Assembly: GCA_030592225.1 (NCBI GenBank)
Contig: JAUVJT010000098.1
Coordinates: forward strand, 1 to 7,866
Length of the DNA stretch: 7,866 bases
DNA from: Candidatus Stahliibacteriota bacterium
GTDB lineage: Bacteria > Hydrothermota > Tepidihabitantia > B3-TA06
Reading direction: 5' to 3'
The notes under the pieces were generated by a model. It was not told the DNA's origin. It was given only the letters and a program-made list of their open reading frames with translations, and ran no database searches. A program made the position numbers and the translations under genes. This document shows, piece by piece, positions 1-5,703 of this stretch (the stretch's first letter is position 1; each line of letters starts with the position of its first letter).

Positions 1-561
1 GGACTGCCGGTTCTGGGCGACGACATAAAATCCCAGGTGGGCGCAACCATCGTTCATCGGGTGCTTACGACGCTTTTCCACGAGCGCGGGGTTAAGCTTT
101 TGCATACCTCCCAGCTTAACGTTGGCGGCAACACCGATTTTCTCAACATGCTGGAGCGCGAGCGGCTGGAGTCCAAAAAGATTTCCAAGACCCGGGCGGT
201 AACCTCCATGCTTCCCTATGACATGGGAGCGGAGAACGTCCACGTGGGGCCCTCCGACTACGTGCCCTGGCTCAAAGACAGAAAGTGGTGTCACATACGC
301 ATGGAAGGCCAGACCTTTGGCGACGTGCCGCTGAACCTTGAACTCAAACTGGAAGTCTGGGATTCCCCCAATTCGGCAGGCGTGATGATTGACGCCATCC
401 GCTGCGCCAAGCTGGCTCTCAACCACGGGCTGAAGGGCGCGATTACCGCTCCTTCGAGCTACTTCTTCAAGTCCCCGCCCATTCAGTATCCCGATTACGT
501 GGCCCGGCGCAAGACAGAATCGTTTATCCGCAGATACGGGCGGCGGAGCAAAAGCAAGTAA
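1..561 (+). CDS. ino1: Inositol-3-phosphate synthase, C-terminal part (5' end outside window)
   Basis: This is the last 186 residues of myo-inositol-1-phosphate (1L-myo-inositol 3-phosphate) synthase, the NAD-dependent cytosolic enzyme that cyclises glucose 6-phosphate and feeds inositol lipids or inositol-based solutes. The reading frame is open from base 1, so the gene begins upstream; the GTG at 37 lies inside the conserved GDDIKSQVGAT segment and is not a start. Family signatures are visible in order: GDDIKSQ (residues 6-12 of the fragment), LNVGGN (39-44) followed by the FLNMLERERLESKKISKT stretch, GPSD, FGDVPLNLE, and the KLEVWDSPNSAGV segment (about 116-128). These match the short actinobacterial/archaeal type closely, more than the long eukaryotic type. 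It ends with TAA and a basic tail. The next gene starts 104 bases downstream behind a promoter-like sequence, so co-transcription with tmk is not required. Confidence 0.96.
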   Translation, partial: GLPVLGDDIKSQVGATIVHRVLTTLFHERGVKLLHTSQLNVGGNTDFLNMLERERLESKKISKTRAVTSMLPYDMGAENVHVGPSDYVPWLKDRKWCHIRMEGQTFGDVPLNLELKLEVWDSPNSAGVMIDAIRCAKLALNHGLKGAITAPSSYFFKSPPIQYPDYVARRKTESFIRRYGRRSKSK

Positions 562-601
562 TGAGTCTGTATCCAGTAAAATTAAGATGATGCCGGCAAC
601 C

Positions 602-629
602 TTGACGCGGGCTTAGGGGGTTTCATAAT
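602..629 (+). promoter_or_regulatory. Putative sigma70-like promoter for tmk
   Basis: TTGACG at 602-607 and CATAAT at 624-629 are separated by 16 bases, each one base from the sigma70 consensus hexamers. The expected transcription start, near 636, leaves about 30 bases of leader before the tmk ATG at 666. The spacer length equals that of the stronger promoter at 6652-6679. This is seen by eye only; an AAGGAG at 631-636 sits too far from any ATG to serve tmk. Confidence 0.4.
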
Positions 630-665
630 AAAGGAGCAATTCCACGTTCGCCTGGCGGTGAGGGG

Positions 666-1301
666 ATGAAGCGAGGGGTGTTCGTCGTATTCGAAGAGAT
701 TGAGGGATCGGGTAAGTCGACCCAGGCCGAACTGCTGGCCGAAGCGCTCAAGAATCGGGGCGTTGCAGTTGACCTTACCCGCGAACCAGGGGGAACCGAG
801 GTTGGCGAGAGAATACGTGAGATTTTACTGGATCCCGAATTGGAGGAAATGCATCCTCGAACCGAGCTTCTTCTCTACCTGGCTGCCCGGTCGGAACATG
901 TGGCCAAGAGAATACGTCGTATGTTGCATAGAGATAAAGCGGTGGTAATCTGCGATCGCTTCACCCTTTCCACCCTGTCCTATCAGGCAGGGGGAAGGCA
1001 ACTGCCCGGCAAGGATGTGGCCAGGCTGTGCAAGTTTGGAAGCGCCGGTCTTGAACCCGATCTTACCATTCTGGTTGATCTTGACGTGGGTCAGGCTTTT
1101 GGGAGATTGGACAGGGAACACGACCGTCTGGAGCAGGCAGGTGTGGAGTTTCATCAGCGGGTACGTCAGGCCTACCTTGCGTTCGCCCGGCGTTCACCCG
1201 CAAAGATTCGCGTTTTTGACGGCGCAGCCGAAAGAATGAAGCTGCATGAGGAAATAAAACAGGTCGTCCTCGACCTCCTAGCAAGCAAGAGGATATTATG
1301 A
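666..1301 (+). CDS. tmk: Thymidylate kinase (dTMP kinase)
   Basis: Thymidylate kinase phosphorylates dTMP to dTDP with ATP in the cytosol, the essential step before dTTP. The 211-residue product is normal in length. It shows the P-loop FEEIEGSGKST (9-19), the TREPGGT segment (38-44), the DRF dTMP-binding motif (97-99) followed by SYQ, the DLTILVDLD strand (132-140), and a lid region with DRLE (153-156). One oddity is that residue 11 is Glu where the family has the first Gly of the Walker A motif. The ATG at 666 is preceded by GGTGAGGGG as a purine-rich ribosome site; the upstream GTG at 658 is out of frame. Its TGA stop overlaps the next start as ATGA, so translation is probably coupled to the protease gene. 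Confidence 0.96.
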   Translation: MKRGVFVVFEEIEGSGKSTQAELLAEALKNRGVAVDLTREPGGTEVGERIREILLDPELEEMHPRTELLLYLAARSEHVAKRIRRMLHRDKAVVICDRFTLSTLSYQAGGRQLPGKDVARLCKFGSAGLEPDLTILVDLDVGQAFGRLDREHDRLEQAGVEFHQRVRQAYLAFARRSPAKIRVFDGAAERMKLHEEIKQVVLDLLASKRIL

Positions 1302-2818
1302 ATAAACGAAGACTTACTTTAGGGCTACTTGCCATAGTATTGCTTTCGGCCACATGGGTGGGTTCGCGCCTGTGGGCGGGCAAGACAAATATCTATACCT
1401 CTCTCGAGGTTTTTCAACGCGTCCTTCAGATAACGCGCGACACCTATGTTAGTGACGTGGAACTGGACGAGATGATTGAGGACGCCATGAACGGGATGCT
1501 GCGCGAACTTGATCCCTACAGCATGTACATGAATCCCGAAGCCTACGAAAACCTCAGCATCTCAATGCAGGGTGAGTTCGGCGGTCTGGGGATAACCATA
1601 GGCATCACCGACGACTGGCTCACCGTTATCTCGCCCCTTGAAGGTACTCCTGCTTCGGCGGTGGGTCTGCAGGCCGGGGATAAGATTGTGGAAATCGAGG
1701 GTGAGTCCACCGAGGGGATAACTACCGACGAGGCGGTGTTGAAGCTGCGCGGAGAACCCGGCACCGACGTTACCATATCCATCTGGCGAAACGGCATGGA
1801 CGACCCCATGGAGTTGACCATTACCCGCGCCATCATTAAGCTCAACGCTGTCAATCACGTAGCCAGGCTGACCCCTGAGACAGGCTACGTCAAATTCTCC
1901 AAGTTTAGTCGTACCGCCCGCGAGGAGATGGAGCAGGCCATAGATTCGCTGTTCCAGAAAGAGGGCGTCACCAAACTCATCCTTGACGTGCGTATGAACT
2001 CGGGCGGTTACCTGGGCGAAGGGGTGGATGTCTCCGATATGTTTCTGGAACGTGATCTTGAGATAGTTCAGACCCGCGGCCGCATCCCCCAGAGTCTCCG
2101 TACCTACCGGGCGCACGAGGATCCCCTGTACGGTGATTACCCCATGATTATCCTTGCCGACCGTGGTTCGGCGTCCGCCGCCGAGATTCTTACCGGAGCC
2201 TTGCAGGATTGGGAGCGTGCCCTGGTTATCGGGGACACAACGTTCGGCAAAGGGTCTGTGCAAACCCTTTTCCCCCTTTCCGACTCAGGCCGCCTTAAAC
2301 TTACCACCGCCCACTGGTATACCCCTTCGGGACGCTGCATTGACAAGCATCGCGCCGAGCAAGAAGGTGAGGAGAACGAATCGGCCACCCTGCATACCCT
2401 GGGCAAGCGCAAGCGCGAACTTTACGCGGGCGGCGCAATTGCTCCTGATATTTATGTTGAAACCGAGAAGTTGAACGATTTAACCACTCTGTTCTTGAGC
2501 AAGCATGTATTCTTTGCCTATGCCGTTGACTATCTTTCGGCAGATCCTGACATTGATCCTGACTTTTCCATAACCGATGAGATGCTGGCCGGTCTTGCCG
2601 ACGAGGCCAGGGAGCGCGAGGTTGAGTTTACCGACGCCGAGTTTGCCGAAAGCGGAGAGCAGCTTGCCTATCGCCTGCGTCTGCAAATCGTTGCTCAAAA
2701 GTGGGGCGATGCCGGACGCTACCAGGCTATTCTTGAAGATGATCCGGTCGTGCTGAAGGCGCTGGAATTGCTCTCAAAAGTCGAAACCACTGCAGAGCTG
2801 TTTAGTTACGTCCAGTAG
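1298..2818 (+). CDS. ctpA: S41 carboxy-terminal processing protease with PDZ domain
   Basis: This is a serine protease of the CtpA/CtpB/Prc family, which trims or degrades extracytoplasmic proteins from their C-terminus. Residues 5-27 form a hydrophobic signal anchor, placing the rest outside the cytoplasmic membrane. The LDPYSMYM segment (71-78) is the usual N-terminal hallmark. A PDZ domain spans roughly 90-175 (GLGITIGI, then AVGLQAGDKIVEIEG). The protease core carries DVRMNSGG (230-237), the nucleophile Ser293 in GSASAAE, and Lys318 and Gln322 in TFGKGSVQ; the Ser-Lys spacing of 25 and Lys-Gln spacing of 4 are those of known CTPs. GGAIAPDIYVE (378-388) is the usual end of the core. A further helical, acidic tail of about 115 residues makes this 506-residue protein longer than many CTPs. 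It starts inside the tmk stop (ATGA). The symbol denotes the family; which paralogue it is cannot be told. Confidence 0.95.
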   Translation: MNKRRLTLGLLAIVLLSATWVGSRLWAGKTNIYTSLEVFQRVLQITRDTYVSDVELDEMIEDAMNGMLRELDPYSMYMNPEAYENLSISMQGEFGGLGITIGITDDWLTVISPLEGTPASAVGLQAGDKIVEIEGESTEGITTDEAVLKLRGEPGTDVTISIWRNGMDDPMELTITRAIIKLNAVNHVARLTPETGYVKFSKFSRTAREEMEQAIDSLFQKEGVTKLILDVRMNSGGYLGEGVDVSDMFLERDLEIVQTRGRIPQSLRTYRAHEDPLYGDYPMIILADRGSASAAEILTGALQDWERALVIGDTTFGKGSVQTLFPLSDSGRLKLTTAHWYTPSGRCIDKHRAEQEGEENESATLHTLGKRKRELYAGGAIAPDIYVETEKLNDLTTLFLSKHVFFAYAVDYLSADPDIDPDFSITDEMLAGLADEAREREVEFTDAEFAESGEQLAYRLRLQIVAQKWGDAGRYQAILEDDPVVLKALELLSKVETTAELFSYVQ

Positions 2819-2972
2819 GAAAGCGCCGCACTCCGGTAATTCTTCCTGCCCCGGGGTAAGGATTCGAGGAAGTTCTGCCGCAGCCTTCGAGTATTGACGC
2901 TTTAAGTGTCAGACGCTTAGTCGTTATCTTTCCTGATTCCTGTTTTTCTACCCTGAGTGTTTTCAACGACCT

Positions 2973-3353
2973 TCAGGGGGTTGGCGCTTTGGTGAGGATG
3001 TATCTGATTCCCAGAAGTATAAAGAATATCCCGAAGGCGCGCTTGAGCCATATTTCGTTTAGTTTGTTAGCCCAGTCGGCGCCGAAGTAGGCTCCTATAA
3101 AAAGCCCCGCAGCGATGATTATCCCTGCAACTCAGTCAACGTTTCCGGCTTTCCAGTATCGAATTACTGCCAGGATTCCTACCGGCAGAAGCATGGCGAT
3201 AAGGGATGTGCCCTGGGCTTTATGCTGAGTGAAGCCCAAAAGTAAAACGAGCGAAGGTATTATCACCGTTCCGCCTGCGAGTCCCAATAAACCGCCAAGC
3301 AAACCAGCCGCCAGGCCTGTCGCAGCTACCACCAGGTAATAAACCACGTTCAT
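2973..3353 (-). pseudogene. Half-size TSUP (TauE/SafE) permease interrupted by an in-frame TGA
   Basis: From the ATG at 3353, behind a good AGGAGG site (3360-3365), the frame encodes 73 residues typical of the N-terminal part of a half-size TSUP sulfur-anion permease: a membrane segment with GLLGGLLGLAGGTVIIPSLV, the conserved QGTSLIAMLLPVG and YWKAGNVD. A TGA at 3132-3134 then stops it. The same frame runs on for 52 codons, VAGIIIAAGLFIGAYFGAD through LKRAFGIFFILLGIRYIL, to a second TGA at 2973-2975. The joined 126-residue product has the normal length and order of the single-repeat members of the family, with about four membrane segments. No frame shift is needed; one codon breaks it. It lies downstream of two full-length TSUP genes on the same strand. 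TGA is the natural stop of tmk in this window, so general reassignment of TGA is unlikely. A recent nonsense mutation or an assembly error is the simplest reading. Confidence 0.8.
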
Positions 3354-3370
3354 AAAAAACCTCCTGGGTT

Positions 3371-3405
3371 AGAAAAGTTACGGACACTCCTGGGAGTGTC
3401 CGTAA
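3371..3405 (-). terminator. Hairpin with short T tract, probable terminator
   Basis: TTACGGACACTC (3378-3389) and its exact complement (3394-3405) form a 12-base-pair stem around a 4-base loop, CTGG. On the minus strand it is followed by CTTTTCT. It sits between the full-length TSUP gene ending at 3502 and the half-size TSUP gene starting at 3353, so it could end the upstream transcript or attenuate entry into the downstream gene. The T tract is short, so efficiency is uncertain. Confidence 0.5.
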
Positions 3406-3440
3406 ATGAATGTCTAATCTGCGATCATTTGGCAAACCTG

Positions 3441-3469
3441 CTAGAGAAAGTAGGTCTTTATAATTACCG
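3441..3469 (-). repeat. Duplicated 3' end of the adjacent TSUP gene
   Basis: Bases 3441-3463 match bases 3502-3524, the last codons and stop of the neighbouring TSUP gene, at 22 of 23 positions, offset by 61 bases. Read on the minus strand this copy encodes VIIKTYFL followed by TAG, against VLIKTYFL-TAG in the intact gene. Homology stops a few bases further in, where a perfect palindrome begins. It is therefore a fragment of a gene end, left by a deletion between tandem TSUP copies, by slippage, or by an insertion. Confidence 0.75.
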
Positions 3470-3470
3470 G

Positions 3471-3492
3471 ACAAGGGGCTTAAGCCCCTTGT
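3471..3492. repeat. Perfect 22-base palindrome
   Basis: ACAAGGGGCTT is followed directly by its exact reverse complement, giving a nine-pair hairpin with a TTAA loop. It lies 9 bases past the stop codon of the TSUP gene ending at 3502 and between the two copies of that gene's 3' end. No T tract follows on the minus strand, and only CTTTCC follows on the plus strand, so it is at best a weak terminator. It may be the structure that provoked the neighbouring duplication. Confidence 0.7.
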
Positions 3493-3501
3493 CTTTCCGC
3501 T

Positions 3502-4335
3502 CTAGAGGAAGTAGGTCTTTATAAGCACCCACGCACCCAGGACGATAATCAACGGACCGATAACGTAATACCACTTCATCTTGCCGAGCTGCTTGGTCAG
3601 AAGCGGGCCCAGGGGCGCGACCAGGATGACACCAATCAGCAGGGCGACTATCAAATCCCAACGCAAAATCGAAGAAGAGAATACGGTGCGGCCAATGTTT
3701 CCCACTGATCGGGAAAGAAGCGGGGTCGGGTCTTGCTTGATTAACTTGACCACCACGTAGGTGATGAATCCGATGATGCAGATAGGGGCTTCGGCAAAGG
3801 TGGTTACGCCTATGGCGCGTTTGGCCTTGTGACCTGAGATTATCTGACCTCCGGTTACCACCGGGCCGAATCCGCCGCCGGAGAGCGCCTTGTTGAAGCC
3901 TGAGAGAATTCCCACCCCTATCATCGTCTTGTAAGAAAATCGCATACGCAGGTGCAGGAGTATGAGGACTCCCATGCCCAGTACCAGCACGCCGATGTAG
4001 GTCTTGAGCCATATCTTGGGGACGTTTAAGGCCAGGATGGCGGCTCCTATGGTGGCCAGAACACCGGCGCCGGTGATTATCAGGAATATCTTCAGATCCT
4101 TTGACTTGGAACTGAAGCTGACGTTGCGTTGACGCTGATGGAAAAGGGATGCGGCAAGTCCTCCCACCGCCTGGGAAAGAAGGATGGCGGGAATTACGAA
4201 CAGCGGGTCAAAACCCATCACAATCAGCACCGGCGCGCCGATTGTTCCGTAGCCCATTCCCACGGATGCGTCAATGAACTCGCATACAAAGGCGAGCGCG
4301 ATGATTATAAAGAATAAACCTAAAGTCATGACCAT
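3502..4335 (-). CDS. TSUP (TauE/SafE) family membrane permease, copy A
   Basis: This is a 277-residue polytopic inner-membrane protein of the TSUP family, whose members move sulfite, sulfate, thiosulfate or organosulfonate anions. Both halves carry the family repeat: EFIDASVGMGYGTIGAP (about 19-35) with the following FDPLFVIPAILLSQAVGG, and GGGFGPVVTGGQIISGH (153-169) followed by GVTTFAEAP. A long loop near 66-80 (HQRQRNVSFSSKSKD) separates the first helices from the rest; seven or eight membrane segments are expected. The ATG at 4335 has AGGAGG five bases upstream, which favours it over the ATG two codons later. It has the same length as copy B upstream, with about 66% identical residues in an ungapped hand alignment. 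Proximity to cysH suggests sulfate uptake or sulfite movement, but direction and substrate cannot be read from sequence. Just past the stop lie a palindrome and a duplicate of its own 3' end. Confidence 0.93.
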   Translation of the reverse strand: MVMTLGLFFIIIALAFVCEFIDASVGMGYGTIGAPVLIVMGFDPLFVIPAILLSQAVGGLAASLFHQRQRNVSFSSKSKDLKIFLIITGAGVLATIGAAILALNVPKIWLKTYIGVLVLGMGVLILLHLRMRFSYKTMIGVGILSGFNKALSGGGFGPVVTGGQIISGHKAKRAIGVTTFAEAPICIIGFITYVVVKLIKQDPTPLLSRSVGNIGRTVFSSSILRWDLIVALLIGVILVAPLGPLLTKQLGKMKWYYVIGPLIIVLGAWVLIKTYFL

Positions 4336-4524
4336 TACGGCCTCCTAAAGAGTTGTTGTTCAAAGTTGTTTTTCGCCACTATCCCTTCCCCGGGAGATAT
4401 ATGATCTTTGTGGAATTATTCATAGGCGCTGATTGACCGGCGCAAAGCGAGCGAGCATCACAGACATCATTACATTTAACCTTTGATGGTTTCTGCGCGC
4501 GGCTGTCGGAAAATAACCACAGCG

Positions 4525-4634
4525 TGCCCCTTGTGTGCTTGGTGTACTCATAGGGTACAGAGGCGCAGAGAGCAGAGCCTGCCCCTTGGGATACAACGTA
4601 TTCCATAGGGTACAGAGCAAGAATTAAAGGATTG
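4525..4634. repeat. Two degenerate copies of a 55-base unit
   Basis: TGCCCCTTG occurs at 4525 and 4580, and CATAGGGTACAGAG occurs exactly at 4549-4562 and 4604-4617; both pairs are 55 bases apart, so the unit is a tandem duplication whose middle has diverged. In the second copy TGGGATAC and GTATTCCA pair around AAC with one wobble; the first copy can form a weaker version. No function is recognised. Confidence 0.6.
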
Positions 4635-4697
4635 AGAATAAGACGTGTATCTGCGTCAGTCATGCTAGCCAAGATTTTTCCCTAATCTATGCCACCA

Positions 4698-4768
4698 AAG
4701 GAGAATCCTGCTGGAGTTCGCATCTGCGCACTCCGAAGGAGAAAACTCTTTAGGTGTTTGCATCTGCG
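4698..4768. repeat. Two degenerate copies of a ~40-base unit with hairpin
   Basis: AAGGAGAA occurs at 4698 and 4736 and GCATCTGCG at 4720 and 4760, spacings of 38 and 40, suggesting an old tandem duplication with small indels. The first unit contains a hairpin at 4713-4734: GGAGT and ACTCC enclose CGC-ATCT-GCG with one mismatch. It lies 60 to 80 bases past the stop of TSUP copy B and could affect its transcript end, but no T tract follows on the minus strand. Confidence 0.5.
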
Positions 4769-4794
4769 AATTTTAGCCATTCTCAAACAGGTTC

Positions 4795-5628
4795 CTATAG
4801 AAGAAAGGTTCTTACAAGCACCCAAGCGCCGAGCAGGATTATCAGGGGGCCGAGTACGTAGTGCCACTTCTTTTTGCCGATTTTCTTTGTAAGCAGCGGA
4901 CCCAGTGGAGCAATGAGGACAACGCCTATAAGCAGCGCTCCCAGGAGGTCCCAGCGCATGATGGAATTGGAGAAGATCGTCCTTACGATGTCGTCAAAGG
5001 ATCTGGAGAACAGCGGGGTTTCCTCGAACCGGATGAGTTTAGCTACTATGTAGGTGATGAATCCCACGATGCAGATTGGAACCTCGGCCAGGGTGGTTAC
5101 CCCGACGGCGCGTTTGGGGTGATGCCCGGAGATTATCTGCCCTGAGGTGACGATGGGCCCGAATCCGCATCCGGCGAACCCTTCAACAAAAGCGCTCAGG
5201 AGTCCCACGCCGACCATTCCTTTGTAGGAAAATTTGAACCGGAAATGAACTATGATGATGATTCCCAGACCGATTACCAATACGCCTATGCAGGTGGCCA
5301 GGATTAGCTTGGGCAGGCTGAGAGCCAGTATCGCGGCGAATACTATGGCTATGACGCCGGGTATGATGATTGCCAGGAGTATTCTGGAATCCTTGGACCG
5401 GGTGCTGAAGCTGACGTTGCGGTTGCGCTGGTGAAACAGGGATGCGGCAAATCCTCCCACTGCCTGGGAGAGGAGGACGGCAGGGATGAAGAACAGCGGG
5501 TCAAAGCCGATTCCAAGGAGTATGGGTGCAAGGAGGGTGGAGTAGCCCATGCCGATGGATGAATCAACAAACTCGCAGACGCCTGCGATTGCTATGATTC
5601 CCAGGAACAATCCCAGAGACATTACCAT
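4795..5628 (-). CDS. TSUP (TauE/SafE) family membrane permease, copy B
   Basis: A paralogue of copy A, also 277 residues and alignable without gaps (184 identical positions by hand count). It carries the first half-repeat EFVDSSIGMGYSTLLAP (19-35), the conserved FDPLFFIPAVLLSQAVGG, the cytoplasmic-type loop FHQRNRNVSFSTRSKD, and the second signature GCGFGPIVTSGQIISGH (153-169). Residue 154 is Cys where copy A has Gly, inside the glycine-rich signature thought to line the substrate path. The ATG at 5628 follows AGAGGAAACG, an acceptable ribosome site. The gene begins 75 bases after the cysH stop, with a stable hairpin between them, so it is likely the second or third gene of a cysH operon, possibly with partial attenuation. 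Probable role: transport of sulfate into or sulfite/thiosulfate across the membrane; the substrate is inferred from family and neighbourhood only. Confidence 0.93.
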   Translation of the reverse strand: MVMSLGLFLGIIAIAGVCEFVDSSIGMGYSTLLAPILLGIGFDPLFFIPAVLLSQAVGGFAASLFHQRNRNVSFSTRSKDSRILLAIIIPGVIAIVFAAILALSLPKLILATCIGVLVIGLGIIIIVHFRFKFSYKGMVGVGLLSAFVEGFAGCGFGPIVTSGQIISGHHPKRAVGVTTLAEVPICIVGFITYIVAKLIRFEETPLFSRSFDDIVRTIFSNSIMRWDLLGALLIGVVLIAPLGPLLTKKIGKKKWHYVLGPLIILLGAWVLVRTFLL

Positions 5629-5646
5629 CGTTTCCTCTTTAAAGAA

Positions 5647-5674
5647 CTGCTCCCTACCCTAAAGCAGGGAGCAG
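5647..5674 (-). promoter_or_regulatory. Hairpin between cysH and TSUP copy B
   Basis: CTGCTCCCT (5647-5655) and AGGGAGCAG (5666-5674) form a perfect nine-pair stem with a ten-base loop. On the minus strand it is followed by TTCTTTAAAG and then the ribosome site of TSUP copy B. It may be a leaky terminator, a processing or stability element, or a leader structure that tunes permease translation. The T tract is interrupted, so full termination is doubtful. Confidence 0.5.
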
Positions 5675-5703
5675 AATAAAAACATGATTAGCGAAAGCCG
5701 TGT

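Larger units (their letters stand above)
4336..4794. other. Gene-free spacer between TSUP copies A and B, with degenerate repeats
   Basis: This 459-base spacer separates two paralogous genes of the same strand. I see no protein family in it. It holds the Shine-Dalgarno site of copy A (about 4341-4346), two unrelated degenerate tandem repeats (4525-4634 and 4698-4768) and a hairpin at 4713-4734. A minus-strand open frame at 4379-4672 (97 codons) runs through the first repeat, lacks a ribosome site and resembles nothing I know, so I treat it as chance. No convincing promoter for copy A was found; copy A may depend on read-through from copy B or on an unrecognised promoter. Confidence 0.6.

Noticed and set aside
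1562..2263. 233-codon open frame on the minus strand opposite the S41 protease
   Set aside because: It lies wholly antisense to a gene with clear catalytic motifs and has no family resemblance or ribosome site; a shadow of codon bias.
2819..2972. Bidirectional terminator between the converging protease and TSUP genes
   Set aside because: Short complementary segments (CCCTGA/TCAGGG, TGACGC/GTGTCA, CTTCCT/AGGAAG) exist, but none gives a strong stem followed by a T tract.
3098..3134. Selenocysteine insertion at the TGA of the half-size TSUP gene
   Set aside because: No convincing SECIS-like stem with the expected loop follows the TGA, and TSUP proteins are not known to me as selenoproteins.
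3464..4012. 182-codon minus-strand frame overlapping TSUP copy A in another frame
   Set aside because: Its composition is Arg/Pro/His-rich and low in hydrophobic segments, while the in-frame TSUP product is clearly a family member.
4379..4672. 97-codon minus-strand frame in the spacer between the TSUP copies
   Set aside because: It reads through a degenerate tandem repeat, has no ribosome site and matches no family that I know; chance is likelier.
4525..4768. CRISPR array
   Set aside because: Only two diverged copies of each unit, no constant repeat with unique spacers, and no cas gene in the window.
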